Positions 53,123 to 61,902 are shown, counted from the stretch's first letter. The stretch: DNA of 64,000 nucleotides from Streptomyces sp. NWU339 (GCF_003143855.1 NZ_QFRK01000029.1:42626-106625), one strand, 5' to 3'. Made by a program: numbers and translations. Notes: generated by a model not told the origin, from the sequence alone.

Positions 53123-53173
53123 TCATTTGGCGAGTCTGCGGTAGCAGATGAGGGTGCAGGCGGCGATGTTGGT
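53123..53173 (-). mobile_element. C-terminal scrap of an IS5-type transposase
   Basis: The minus strand reads TNIAACTLICYRRLAK and a stop, the typical last residues of Streptomyces IS5-group transposases. CGGCCATCTCA just outside may be part of its terminal repeat. It lies 10 bases from the histone-fold gene end. Confidence 0.55.
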
Positions 53174-53182
53174 CGCACCCGC

Positions 53183-53962
53183 TCAGCCGGCCGAAGTGTT
53201 CTGTGTCGCCTCGCGTGCTTCGGTGAGGGCTCGCTGCCTGAGGTTGCCGCCGAACAACTGAATCGTGGTGGCGGCCAGGATGTCATCCCTGCCGATGGTC
53301 CGCCCGTCCCCCCTGCGGGTGGACAGGGCCCGGAGGGAATCCTCGAGGAACGGGGGTGGGGTCGGTTCGCCCGACATCGTCAGGGTGACCGTACCGAAAC
53401 GTTTGACCCCGCCCTCGCGGACGACCATGGCCGCGTCCCGGGCGAGATCCGTCAGGAACACGCTCGCGATTCCGTCCAGGTCGCGGACCATCGCCGGGAC
53501 TGCCGTCGCCCCCTGGCTCCGCAGCAGCTTCTTGACCCCGGCCTCGAACCTGTGGGCGCCGACCACAGCACTCGGCTTGCGCGACCTGCTGCGCTTACGA
53601 GAAGGCACGATGACACCCTCGGCGTCGTACAGGACACCGGTCAGGCCTCGAAACGTCGGGCTGTGGTCGTACCACTTGTCCCCCACCTGGAGCTCGATGT
53701 TCCGGTCGATCGCCGAGAGAAGGTCCCTGGGAATCAGCTTCTTCCGGGCCTCCTCCGCCGCCGCTCTCCTCGCGCCATCGATGATCTCCGTCAGCACTGT
53801 CCGCGTCACCGACGCGGCGGCCCACGCGGCCGACCGAGAGACGTGCATCGGGGTCACGTCCCTGAACACCGCTTTGACGAGAGAAGGCTTGAACGGCGAG
53901 ACATCCATGACCGAGGCGGTCTCAGGACCGCTGCGCTCAGGGCGTGCGGGCTGTGTGGTCAT
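53183..53962 (-). CDS. Histone-fold doublet: H2A-like plus H2B-like domains
   Basis: The 259-residue basic protein has two histone folds. The first (~24-92) reads PSLVKAVFRDVTPMHVSRSA, a long helix with VLTEIIDGARRAAAEEA, and KKLIPRDLLSAIDRNIEL. It aligns without gaps to H2A helix 2 to helix 3 (RIIPRHLQLAIRNDEEL), and GVLYDAEGVIVPSRKR resembles the H2A docking tail. A basic linker (SRKRSRSRKP) leads to the second fold (~138-259): FEAGVKKLLRSQ, SVFLTDLARDAA, an insertion of ~35 residues, then GRTIGRDDILAATTIQLFGG and ALTEAREATQNTSAG. The latter matches H2B helix 3 and alphaC (STITSREIQTAV..AVTKYTSA). It probably binds and compacts DNA. The start has AGGGAG upstream. Confidence 0.8.
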   Translation of the reverse strand: MTTQPARPERSGPETASVMDVSPFKPSLVKAVFRDVTPMHVSRSAAWAAASVTRTVLTEIIDGARRAAAEEARKKLIPRDLLSAIDRNIELQVGDKWYDHSPTFRGLTGVLYDAEGVIVPSRKRSRSRKPSAVVGAHRFEAGVKKLLRSQGATAVPAMVRDLDGIASVFLTDLARDAAMVVREGGVKRFGTVTLTMSGEPTPPPFLEDSLRALSTRRGDGRTIGRDDILAATTIQLFGGNLRQRALTEAREATQNTSAG

Positions 53963-54038
53963 CGGAAGAAACGCTCCCTGCTGTCGGAGTTGTCAGAGGC
54001 CCACTTACTCGGTGACCATGAGTCAATCACTCGGGAAG

Positions 54039-54057
54039 GTACGCCTTTCACGTACCT
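54039..54057. promoter_or_regulatory. Inverted repeat between histone-fold and GNAT genes
   Basis: GGTACG and CGTACC flank CCTTTCA in the 161-base divergent promoter region. On the minus strand TTGACT is a candidate -35 for the histone-fold gene. A shared operator is possible. Confidence 0.4.
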
Positions 54058-54123
54058 CTCCGAGCCGATCCACAGGTCACGAGCATGGCTCGTTCGTGAT
54101 GATCCGTGGGACAGAGTGGGGGC

Positions 54124-54627
54124 ATGACTACGTACGAGACGATGCCGTTCCACCTTGAGACCGAGCGGCTGATCCTGCGGCCGTGGGCCGAGTCGGACGC
54201 CGCCGAGTTCTGCGTCCTCCTCTCCGAACGCGGCAAGGGGACCCCCACGGTTGAGCACATCCGGACGTCCATCGCGGAGCTGCTCACCGCGACGGCGACT
54301 ACGGGGATCGCCCTGTTGCCCATCCAGCGCCGTGACGAAGGCGACTTCATCGGCTACTGCGGGCTGATCATCGGCCGCTCCACCCTGGAGGAGCCTGAAA
54401 TCGCGTATGAGCTGTTCCAGCGCGCGCACGGGCGTGGCTACGCCACCGAGGCGGCCAGGGCGGTGCTCGATGCCGCTGTCGCGACCGGGCGGAAGCGGCT
54501 CTGGTCGACCGTCGGCGCATGGAACACACCGTCGCTCCGTGTCCTTGAGAAGCTCGGGTTCGAGCGGGACCACGTTTCCACGGAAGACAACGGTGAAGTG
54601 GTCTGGCTCACACGCTCGTTGCCGTGA
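54124..54627 (+). CDS. GNAT acetyltransferase (RimJ/RimL type)
   Basis: The 167-residue protein starts HLETERLILRPWAESDAAEF and carries the acetyl-CoA loop FQRAHGRGYATEAARAVLDA (Q/RxxGxG/A) and NTPSLRVLEKLGFERD. Relatives acetylate protein N-termini or antibiotics. It is divergent from the histone-fold gene, so a protein lysine or N-terminal target there is an attractive but untested idea. Confidence 0.9.
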   Translation: MTTYETMPFHLETERLILRPWAESDAAEFCVLLSERGKGTPTVEHIRTSIAELLTATATTGIALLPIQRRDEGDFIGYCGLIIGRSTLEEPEIAYELFQRAHGRGYATEAARAVLDAAVATGRKRLWSTVGAWNTPSLRVLEKLGFERDHVSTEDNGEVVWLTRSLP

Positions 54628-54782
54628 CGCGAGAGCACGCTCCCGGGGCTTCATGCACACCTGCTCGAGTGCGCTCCGGCGGAGCGCCGGGCATGCCGAG
54701 ATCGGTCAGCACTCGGGTCACCCCAGGCGACCCGACTACTGACCCTGCCTTGAAGGACGGGGCCTGCGCGCGAGGTACTCGG

Positions 54783-55196
54783 TCACCCAGCGGCGCCCAG
54801 CTCGCACCATACGCACTTCCCCCTGTTCCCCTCCCTGGCCAGCGGCTGCCAGCCCCACACGTCGGCGCAGGCCCGCACCAGTGCCAGGCCCCGCCCGTCC
54901 TCTCCCTCCAGCTCCGGGGCGAAGGGGCGCGGCGGCTCCGGCGGTGACGGGTCCGCGTCCCACGCCCCGATCCTCAGGACGCCGTTGGCCGACCAGCGCA
55001 CCCGCAGCGCCACCGGCCCCTTGGTGTGACGTACGGCGTTGGAAACCAGCTCCGTCGCCACCAGCTCCGCGACGTCGACCAGGCGAATCAGGCCGTGCAT
55101 GGTGAGGATCAGACGCAGGGTGCGACGGCAGATGGTGACAGCTCGTGGGTCGTTCGGGATGTACAGCGAGTACTCCCACGGTTCGGTTTCGGGCAT
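54783..55196 (-). CDS. HATPase_c anti-sigma/serine kinase-like protein
   Basis: The 137-residue GHKL ATPase domain has the N-box LVATELVSNAVRHTKGPVAL, the G1 box IGAWDADPSPPEPP and the G2 box EDGRGLALVRACADVWGW, i.e. the RsbW/SpoIIAB-like family abundant in Streptomyces. It lies next to a WhiJ-type HTH and DUF397 gene, the standard AbaA/WhiJ-like neighbourhood. Confidence 0.9.
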   Translation of the reverse strand: MPETEPWEYSLYIPNDPRAVTICRRTLRLILTMHGLIRLVDVAELVATELVSNAVRHTKGPVALRVRWSANGVLRIGAWDADPSPPEPPRPFAPELEGEDGRGLALVRACADVWGWQPLAREGNRGKCVWCELGAAG

Positions 55197-55428
55197 GCGA
55201 ACTCCAGTTGGGTGAGGGAGTTGGGATGCGCTGCGGAGGACGGGCGACGGTGTCACTGCCGCCACGCCACGGCAGGGCGAAGCGGTGCACTTCCGACACT
55301 CAAGCTCACACAGAGCGCTCGATACATCGCCGACGGTAGGTCTAATTCTTCATGTCACGCAAGCCGGTTCGCGTAATCTGACCCCGAACGAGTTGCGTTC
55401 ACTGGCGCATTGGATTGGGGAGCAGTCG

Positions 55429-56280
55429 ATGGCCTTGAGGCGCGAACCGACGGCGCGTCAGTTGAGATTGGCGACCGAGTTGCGTCGCCTCCGTGACGCT
55501 GCGGGGCTAGCCGCTCGGGAGGCGGCGGCGCTGCTCGGAGTGAGCCCCGTGCAGATCAGCCACATCGAATCCGCCCTCGCCGGTGTAAGCGAGGAACGGC
55601 TACGCCGCCTTGCCGCCAACTATTCCTGTTCGAAAGTCGAGTTGATCGACGCGTTGGTCTCCATGGCGACTGAGCGGGCCCGCGGCTGGTGGGAGGACTA
55701 CCGAGGTCTTCTGCCCGCCGCGTACCTGGATCTCGCCGAGTTGGAGCACCACGCGAAGTTCCGGAAGGACGTGGCGGTCATCCACGTGCCGGGGCTGTTT
55801 CAGACGGAGGACTACGCACGGGCCCTGTTCGCCTACATGAACCCGGAATTCCCGGACTCGGAGGTGGAACACCGGGTGTCACACAGGATGCGGCGGAAGA
55901 TCATCATCGAAGGCCCAGATCCGATCCCGTACGACACCGTGATCCATGAAGCAGCGCTCCGGATCAGGGTTGCCGGACGTGCTGCGACTCGGGCTCAACT
56001 GACGCGCGTACTCGAGATGTCCGATGCCGACCATGTCACGGTCAGGGTCATTCCCTTCGCACTGGACGACTTCGCAGGCGCTGGGAGCACCATGGTGCAC
56101 CTGGGTGGACCGGTCCCCCGTCTGGACACCGTGGTACGCGATGCCCCTCACGGCACAGCACTCCTCGACTCCGAAGCCCAGTTGGAACACTTCCGGAAGC
56201 TCTTCCATAGGGTGAGCGAACGGTCACTCGCCCCAGATCAGTCACGTGACCTCATCCATGAGTTGACCAAGGAGTTGTGA
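55429..56280 (+). CDS. WhiJ-type XRE regulator with DUF5753
   Basis: The 283-residue protein has an N-terminal HTH (LRRLRDAAGLAAREAAALLG, VSPVQISHIESALAGVSEER) and a DUF5753 ligand-type domain. That domain contains IHVPGLFQTEDYARALFAYM, the (V/I)PGLLQTxxYARA motif, and HVTVRVIPFALDDFAG. The ATG follows GGGGAGCAGTCG. Its stop overlaps or nearly abuts the DUF397 gene. WhiJ-like proteins repress development and are antagonised by their small partner. Confidence 0.95.
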   Translation: MALRREPTARQLRLATELRRLRDAAGLAAREAAALLGVSPVQISHIESALAGVSEERLRRLAANYSCSKVELIDALVSMATERARGWWEDYRGLLPAAYLDLAELEHHAKFRKDVAVIHVPGLFQTEDYARALFAYMNPEFPDSEVEHRVSHRMRRKIIIEGPDPIPYDTVIHEAALRIRVAGRAATRAQLTRVLEMSDADHVTVRVIPFALDDFAGAGSTMVHLGGPVPRLDTVVRDAPHGTALLDSEAQLEHFRKLFHRVSERSLAPDQSRDLIHELTKEL

Positions 56281-56288
56281 GGAACCCG

Positions 56289-56498
56289 ATGACCGCCCAC
56301 CCCTCTATTCGCTGGCGCAAGTCCTCCTTCTCCGGTGGCGGCGAAGGCAACGACTGCGTGGAGATCTCGGAGGCTGATGACGCCCGCATAGCCATCCGCG
56401 ACTCGAAGTACCCGGCCCGTGCCGCTCTCTCCGTCTCCGCTCCGGTGTTCGCCGCCTTTGTCGGCGGCCTGAAGGACCGGCCGGAGTACCCCGTGTAG
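56289..56498 (+). CDS. DUF397 small partner protein
   Basis: The ~69-residue protein reads IRWRKSSFSGGGEGNDCVEI, then IAIRDSKYPARAALSVSAPV, the DUF397 signature (W.KSS.S....CVE, VRDSK). It is translated with the HTH gene upstream. A GTG at 56277 overlapping that stop is an alternative start. Confidence 0.9.
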   Translation: MTAHPSIRWRKSSFSGGGEGNDCVEISEADDARIAIRDSKYPARAALSVSAPVFAAFVGGLKDRPEYPV

Positions 56499-56635
56499 TA
56501 CTCAGCACCCTTCTGCGCGGTGAAGTGGCTGGAACAGGTGCTTCGGTCGCTGAGTTTGTCGCCAACCAGGGTGAAATCCGGTCACGTTCGCCTACGTTGG
56601 GCGCACTGATCGCGCTCATCACAGGAGGCTCAGCC

Positions 56636-57463
56636 GTGTCGAAGGACACCACCCCGGACAGTGCCGGTTTCGAGACACGTGCCCGCATCGATACGACGAA
56701 GCCGCACTCGGCGCGGTTCTGGAACTACTTCGTCGGGGGCAAGGACAACTACAAGGTCGACCGGGAGATCGGGGACCAGATCAAGGGCATCTTCCCCGGG
56801 CTGGTCGACGTGGCTCAGACCAGTCGACGGTTCCTCGGGCGGGCCGTCGGCCATCTGGCCGGGCAGCAGGGGATACGGCAGTTTCTGGACATCGGTACGG
56901 GGCTGCCGACCGCCGACAACACGCACCAGGTGGCGCAGCGCGTCGCTCCGGACGCGCGGATCGTGTACGTCGACAACGACCCGATCGTGCTGACCCACGC
57001 CAACGCCCTGCTGACCAGCACCCCCGAGGGCCGGACCGACTATCTGGACGCCGATCTCTACGACCCGGAGTCCGTCCTGCGGGCCGCCGCCGGGACGTTG
57101 GACATGTCCCAGCCCGTCGCGCTGATGATCCTCAACACGCTCGGTCATGTCGCCGACTACGAGCAGGCGCGTGATCTGGTGCGCCGGCTCATGGCGGGGC
57201 TTCCTTCGGGGAGTTACCTGGTGATCAGCGACAGTACGGCCACCAGCGAGGGCATGATCGCGGCGTCGAACGCGTACAACGCGAGCGGCGCCGTACCGTA
57301 CTACGTACGCGAGGTCGAGGAGATCGCCGGTTTCTTCGACGGCCTGGAGCTGCTGGAGCCGGGGGTCGTCCGGGTCCCGGAATGGCGACCGGATACCGAC
57401 GCGCCGGACGAGGACGACGTGAAGGCCGTAGATGCCTTCTGCGGGGTGGGGCGCAAGCCGTAA
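56636..57463 (+). CDS. DUF574-type SAM-dependent methyltransferase
   Basis: The 275-residue protein starts with IDTTKPHSARFWNYFVGGKD followed by NYKVDREIGDQ, the signature of the actinobacterial DUF574 methyltransferase family. The SAM motif is QFLDIGTGLPTADNTHQVAQ. The target is unknown. The GTG at 56636 follows CAGGAGGCTCAGCC. Confidence 0.9.
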   Translation: MSKDTTPDSAGFETRARIDTTKPHSARFWNYFVGGKDNYKVDREIGDQIKGIFPGLVDVAQTSRRFLGRAVGHLAGQQGIRQFLDIGTGLPTADNTHQVAQRVAPDARIVYVDNDPIVLTHANALLTSTPEGRTDYLDADLYDPESVLRAAAGTLDMSQPVALMILNTLGHVADYEQARDLVRRLMAGLPSGSYLVISDSTATSEGMIAASNAYNASGAVPYYVREVEEIAGFFDGLELLEPGVVRVPEWRPDTDAPDEDDVKAVDAFCGVGRKP

Positions 57464-57483
57464 AGCTTGGCGCAGGGCGGGAC

Positions 57484-57509
57484 GGGGAGCCGATCCATAT
57501 CGGCTCCCC
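57484..57509. terminator. Bidirectional hairpin terminator
   Basis: GGGGAGCCGAT and ATCGGCTCCCC pair around CCAT between convergent genes. Confidence 0.85.
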
Positions 57510-57545
57510 TGCTCGTTTGGACAGCAACAGACTGATCACTGATGA

Positions 57546-58790
57546 TCACCTGTGGTCTTGTGGGCGGTTGTGGTTCGGCTCCGCGGTGGTGAACGGCGAT
57601 GGTGCTGGCGACTCCGACGGTTCACAACGTTTGCCGTGGCGTTTCGCCGCCGCGGCCAGTGCTGCTGTCACCGTCAGGGACGTCGCCGCGAGGGCTGTCA
57701 TGGTGGTCGCCGGGGTGGTCAGTTGGGCCAGGGTGCCGGACAGGGTGGCGGAGAGGCCCTGGAGGGTGAGCATGCCTGAGGAGTGGAGGCCGAGGGCGTG
57801 GCCGGAGAGGTGGGGCGGGGTGAGGGTCATCAGGCGCTCCTGGTGGACCAGGCTCGCTCCGAAGCCGATCGAGGCCAGGGCGACCAGGGCGGCGGCCACG
57901 GGGACGGGTGGGTGGAGGGTGAAAAGGAGGTACGGGGTGGCCAGGAGCAGGAGGAGTGGGGTGCCCAGGCGGGTTCTGCGGCTGGGCGGGATCAGGCGGC
58001 CGATGGTGATGTCGCCGGCCAGCATGCCTAAGGCGGCGCAGGCGAAGAGGGTGCCGGCGGCCTCGGGGGCGTAGGGGACGTAGAGGGATTCGCAGCCGAC
58101 GATCAGGCCGTTGGGGATCCACAGGGCCAGGTAGACGTGGCGGCGGGGTGGGGACGACCAGAGGGCGGCGTTCGCGCGCCAGGTGGCTCGTACGGAGGGG
58201 CGGCCGGAGGCGCGCGGGCGACGGCGGGTCAGGGCCAGGCGGGCGGCCGCGGCGGCTGTGGTGTGCAGCGTCGCCGCCAGGAGCAGTGACAGGTGCGGGG
58301 AGAGGACAGCCACCAGGATGCCGCCCGCCGCGTAGCCCGCGATCTGCATGATTCCGCTCATCATGTTGAAGAGCGAGCGGCCCAGGAGGTAGCCGTTCTT
58401 GGGGAGGATCTCGTTGAGGAGGCCCCAGCGGACTCCCCCGCCGACCGACTCCGCCAGTCCTTTGAGGAGGAGGACCGCGAACAGCGCCGTGATCGGCAGG
58501 GCGGGCAGGGCCATGACGGCCGTACCGGCCGCGTAGAGCAGTGCCAGACCGGTCACCGCGGCGCGGGGTGGCAGACGGTCGGCGGCGGACATGAGGAGCG
58601 TCGCGCCGAGGACGTGGGCGAGGGACGGGCCGAACATGGCCAGTGCGGACAGCAGGGGTGAGGCGGTCTCGCGGTAGACCAGGGTGGCCAGGGCGAGGCC
58701 GCTCGTCGTCCGGGCGACCGTCTGGGCGGCGGCCGTGAGGAAGAGCGGGGTGAACTCCGGGGTGCGGAAAAGGTCCCTGTAACTGCGCAT
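57546..58790 (-). CDS. MFS transporter
   Basis: The 414-residue protein has 12 membrane segments. PEFTPLFLTAAAQTVARTTS starts helix 1, PKNGYLLGRSLFNMMSGIMQ lies in the central region and GMLAGDITIGRLIPPSRRTR is a loop motif. It is probably a drug or metabolite exporter. Divergent from an ArsR-type regulator 87 bases away. Confidence 0.9.
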   Translation of the reverse strand: MRSYRDLFRTPEFTPLFLTAAAQTVARTTSGLALATLVYRETASPLLSALAMFGPSLAHVLGATLLMSAADRLPPRAAVTGLALLYAAGTAVMALPALPITALFAVLLLKGLAESVGGGVRWGLLNEILPKNGYLLGRSLFNMMSGIMQIAGYAAGGILVAVLSPHLSLLLAATLHTTAAAAARLALTRRRPRASGRPSVRATWRANAALWSSPPRRHVYLALWIPNGLIVGCESLYVPYAPEAAGTLFACAALGMLAGDITIGRLIPPSRRTRLGTPLLLLLATPYLLFTLHPPVPVAAALVALASIGFGASLVHQERLMTLTPPHLSGHALGLHSSGMLTLQGLSATLSGTLAQLTTPATTMTALAATSLTVTAALAAAAKRHGKRCEPSESPAPSPFTTAEPNHNRPQDHR

Positions 58791-58877
58791 GCGCGGAAGT
58801 CTGGGGAGGGGCGGTGCGCGGCGTTATTGTTTCGCCGGTGTGCGAAAGCAACTCTGCCATGGGAAGGGGAACTTGGG

Positions 58878-59867
58878 GTGGGGTGGTGGCAGGTCAGCGC
58901 GGACACGCTGGCCGCGAGCCGGTTCGTACTGTCACCGTGTGCCGAGACCTTTGCGAGTCTGCGGCTGTTGCACGCCACCAATGCCGCGCATCCCGGTGAG
59001 CGGCAGTGGCTCGATGCTCATCTGCCCGCCTACCGAGCGCGGTTGGCCCACGACCCGGTCACCGAACTGCTCGTCCCGTCCGGGCTCGGGGTGGAGTGGA
59101 TCGCCGATTTCCTGACGCCGACTCCGAGGGGCGGGGAGACCTTCGAGGAGGAGGTCGCGCGGGTGCGCGGCGTCTCGCCCGCGGTCGCTCGGGAGCATCT
59201 CGGTCTGTCCCTGCGTGGTCCGCTCCCCCCGCTGCTGGAGCGCGACGACCTGCCGGAACGCGCCGCGGACCTGCTCACGTGGGTCTGGGAGGAGACCGTG
59301 CGCCCCTACTGGGCGCGGCGTCGGCGGGTGCTCGAGGCCGATGTGGTGGCGCGGGTGGCACAGGTGGGGCGGGGTGGCTGGGCGGCCGTGCTGGACGCCC
59401 TGCGGCCGGGGACGCGGTGGCTCGGGGAGAGCCGGCTCCAGGTCAACCTGCACGAGTATCCGCCCCGGGAGATCTCCGGGGCCGAGTTGGTGTTCGTACC
59501 GGTGACGCCGCAGCGTGTGGGCTGGGTGTCGTGGGAGGGGACGGACCGGTACGCCCTGGTGTACCCGTGCACGGGTGCGCTCGCCGACGGTGGCGGTCGG
59601 GCGGTGCCGGTGAGTCTGGGGGCGCTGCTCGGGGGCGCGCGGGCCCGGGTGCTGGTGCTGCTCGGTTCCCCGATGAGTACGAGCCAGCTCGTCGCCGTGA
59701 CCGGTCAGGGGCTGGGGTCGGTCGGCCGGCATCTGCGGGTGCTGCTGGACGCGGGGCTGGTGGAGCGGTGGGGCCGGGCGGGGCGGTCCGTGTTGTACGT
59801 ACGGACGGCGGCCGGTGAGGTGCTCTTGGAGGCGGGTACGGGGATGTCCCGTAGCGGGCGGAGTTAG
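58878..59867 (+). CDS. ArsR-type regulator with DUF5937
   Basis: The 329-residue protein has an N-terminal DUF5937 region (VSADTLAASRFVLSPCAETF, LPAYRARLAHDPVTELLVP) and a C-terminal winged helix (LVLLGSPMSTSQLVAVTGQG, LGSVGRHLRVLLDAGLVERW). It probably represses the divergent MFS gene. The start at 58878 (GTG in GGGGTGGGGTGG) is the least certain part. Confidence 0.85.
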   Translation: MGWWQVSADTLAASRFVLSPCAETFASLRLLHATNAAHPGERQWLDAHLPAYRARLAHDPVTELLVPSGLGVEWIADFLTPTPRGGETFEEEVARVRGVSPAVAREHLGLSLRGPLPPLLERDDLPERAADLLTWVWEETVRPYWARRRRVLEADVVARVAQVGRGGWAAVLDALRPGTRWLGESRLQVNLHEYPPREISGAELVFVPVTPQRVGWVSWEGTDRYALVYPCTGALADGGGRAVPVSLGALLGGARARVLVLLGSPMSTSQLVAVTGQGLGSVGRHLRVLLDAGLVERWGRAGRSVLYVRTAAGEVLLEAGTGMSRSGRS

Positions 59868-59876
59868 CATCCGGGT

Positions 59877-60386
59877 ATGACGATTGCAGAGACCAACGGT
59901 TCTTCTCCCCTCGATGTCGAGATCGGTGCTCTGAGCGGTGGGTCCGCCGGGCTGGGGCGGTATGCGGGGCAGGTCGTGCTGGTGGTGAACGTGGCCTCCA
60001 AGTGCGGGCTGACGCCGCAGTACGCCGGGCTGGAGCGGCTGCACGAGAAGTACGCGGCGCGGGGCTTCACCGTGCTCGGGGTGCCCTGCAACCAGTTCAT
60101 GGGGCAGGAGCCGGGCACCTCGGAGGAGATCGCCGAGTTCTGCTCCGCGACGTACGGGGTGACCTTCCCGATGACCGAGAAGGTCGAGGTCAACGGGGAG
60201 GGGCGGCACTCGCTGTACGAGCGGCTGGTGGACTTCGCGGACTCCGAGGGGCACAGCGGGGACATCCGCTGGAACTTCGAGAAGTTCCTGATCGGGCGGG
60301 ACGGCAAGGTCGTCGCCCGGTTCTCGCCGCAGACCGAGCCGGAGGCGGCGGAGGTCGTGGCGGCGGTCGAGAGCGCGCTCGGTTAG
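59877..60386 (+). CDS. Glutathione peroxidase-family thiol peroxidase
   Basis: The 169-residue protein has VNVASKCGLTPQYAGLERLH with the peroxidatic Cys, GVPCNQFMGQEPGTSEEIAE and IRWNFEKFLIGRDGKVVARF. Cys replaces selenocysteine, so it is likely to be a thioredoxin- or mycothiol-dependent peroxidase acting on lipid or organic hydroperoxides. It starts 10 bases after the ArsR gene and may be read through from it. Confidence 0.9.
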   Translation: MTIAETNGSSPLDVEIGALSGGSAGLGRYAGQVVLVVNVASKCGLTPQYAGLERLHEKYAARGFTVLGVPCNQFMGQEPGTSEEIAEFCSATYGVTFPMTEKVEVNGEGRHSLYERLVDFADSEGHSGDIRWNFEKFLIGRDGKVVARFSPQTEPEAAEVVAAVESALG

Positions 60387-60627
60387 CAGCAGCCGCCCCA
60401 TCCGGTTCCGGATTCCGTCCGGGGTCGGGGATCCGGTGTGCGACGTCGCTTTTCCGGTGCGGTGAGCCGCTGAGTCGGTGAGCCGCTGGGCCGACGTGGT
60501 GCGGTGAGGTGAGCTGCGGGGAGTCGTTCGCCGTGCCGAGAGGGTTGCGGGGTGGGTCGAGCCCTCTCGGCAAGGACGGCGGTCTCGTCGAGAGGGCTCC
60601 GTGGAGCTCTGTTCGGTTCCGGCCTTC

Positions 60628-60819
60628 TCAGGCCTTCACCGAGGCCACGAAAGCGGTCCACGCGTCCGCGGGGAAGGCCAGCTTCGGACCCTCGGGGATC
60701 TTGGTGTCCCCGAGTTCCAGTGCCTCCTCGGTGGTCGACCTGACCATCACGCACGCGCCGTTGTTGTTGGTGTAGGAGGACGTCGTCCACGTTTCCGTGG
60801 TGCCCAGACGAATTGCCAT
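60628..60819 (-). CDS. DUF397 small protein
   Basis: The 63-residue protein reads WTTSSYTNNNGACVMVRSTT and VASVKA, a DUF397 protein with the W..SSYS...ACV pattern. Its XRE partner ends 225 bases downstream in sequence on the same strand order (61045-61902), i.e. upstream in transcription. Confidence 0.85.
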   Translation of the reverse strand: MAIRLGTTETWTTSSYTNNNGACVMVRSTTEEALELGDTKIPEGPKLAFPADAWTAFVASVKA

Positions 60820-61044
60820 GTTCGCTCCGTAGCCAGTTGCTGAGTTGCTGTCACCGGGCTGCGCATTCCGGCAGGGACCCGCAGAACGGATTTCGCCAGC
60901 CCTCGTTCGTGGTTGGCGTGATCGACGCTACTCGTCGGCATCCTTCTCCGGCGGAGCCATTCACTCGACTGGGTGACATATTCCAAGAGCACCTTCAGTC
61001 AGGCGTGTCAGCGATATAGCATCCCGCCCTCTCCTCCCAGGGGG

Positions 61045-61902
61045 TCAGCGCGCGTACTCCTTCGCGACGCGTTCCAGCAGCCGGCGGGACTGTTCCACGT
61101 TCAGGGACTGCGCCCTCAAGTGCTCGTACATCACGGTGTACTTCTGCACGTCGTGCGGCTTCTCCAGGTACAGGTCGCTGGTCACGCCCTCGATGTACAC
61201 CACGCTCGAGTCGGCCGCGTCCGCGAACTCCAGGATGGAGTACTGGCCGTTGATACCGGAGTGCGCGCCGACCTCGAACGGCAGCACCTGCACGGTGATG
61301 TGCGGCAGCTGGGACAACTCCATGACGCGCTCCAGCTGTTCACGCATGACCTGCCTGCTCCCGACGACCCGGTGCAGCGAGGCCTCGTCCAGGACCACCC
61401 ACAGTCGCAGCGGGTCCTTGTCGGCGGTGATACGGCCCTGTCGGCGCAGGCGCACCTCGACCCGCTTGTCGTTCTCCTGGTCGGACGACTCGGGCGAACC
61501 GCCCTGGACGATCGCCTCGGCGTACGCGCGGGTCTGCAACAGGCCGGTGATGATCTGCGGTTCGTAGACCCTGAGCGACTCCGCGTCCGTCTCCAGGCCG
61601 ATGTAGACGCTGTACGGGATGTCGCCGAAGGCGTGCCACCAGCCCTGCTGGCGCGAGTCCTTGGCCATCTGCATCAGCGACTCGACGACCCGCTGGTCCT
61701 CCACCTCGTAGACTCCGCAGAGGTCGCGGACGTCACGCTGGCTGATGCTGCGCCGGCCGTTCTCCAGCCGGCTGATCTTCGACTGCGACACCAGCAGTCG
61801 TTCCGCCACTTCCTCGGCCGTCATGCCCTTGAGCTCGCGGAGCCTGCGGAGCTCCTGGCCCAGCCGGCGTCGCCTGACGGTGGGATTGACATTGGACGCC
61901 AC
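61045..61902 (-). CDS. WhiJ-type XRE regulator with DUF5753
   Basis: The 285-residue protein has the HTH LRRLRELKGMTAEEVAERLL followed by VSQSKISRLENGRRSI and the DUF5753 domain (IITGLLQTRAYAEAIVQGG, HITVQVLPFEVGAHSGINGQ). The GTG start at 61902 reads VASNVNPTVRRRRLGQELRR. It is the second WhiJ/DUF397 pair in the window, in opposite orientation to the first. Confidence 0.95.
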   Translation of the reverse strand: MASNVNPTVRRRRLGQELRRLRELKGMTAEEVAERLLVSQSKISRLENGRRSISQRDVRDLCGVYEVEDQRVVESLMQMAKDSRQQGWWHAFGDIPYSVYIGLETDAESLRVYEPQIITGLLQTRAYAEAIVQGGSPESSDQENDKRVEVRLRRQGRITADKDPLRLWVVLDEASLHRVVGSRQVMREQLERVMELSQLPHITVQVLPFEVGAHSGINGQYSILEFADAADSSVVYIEGVTSDLYLEKPHDVQKYTVMYEHLRAQSLNVEQSRRLLERVAKEYAR

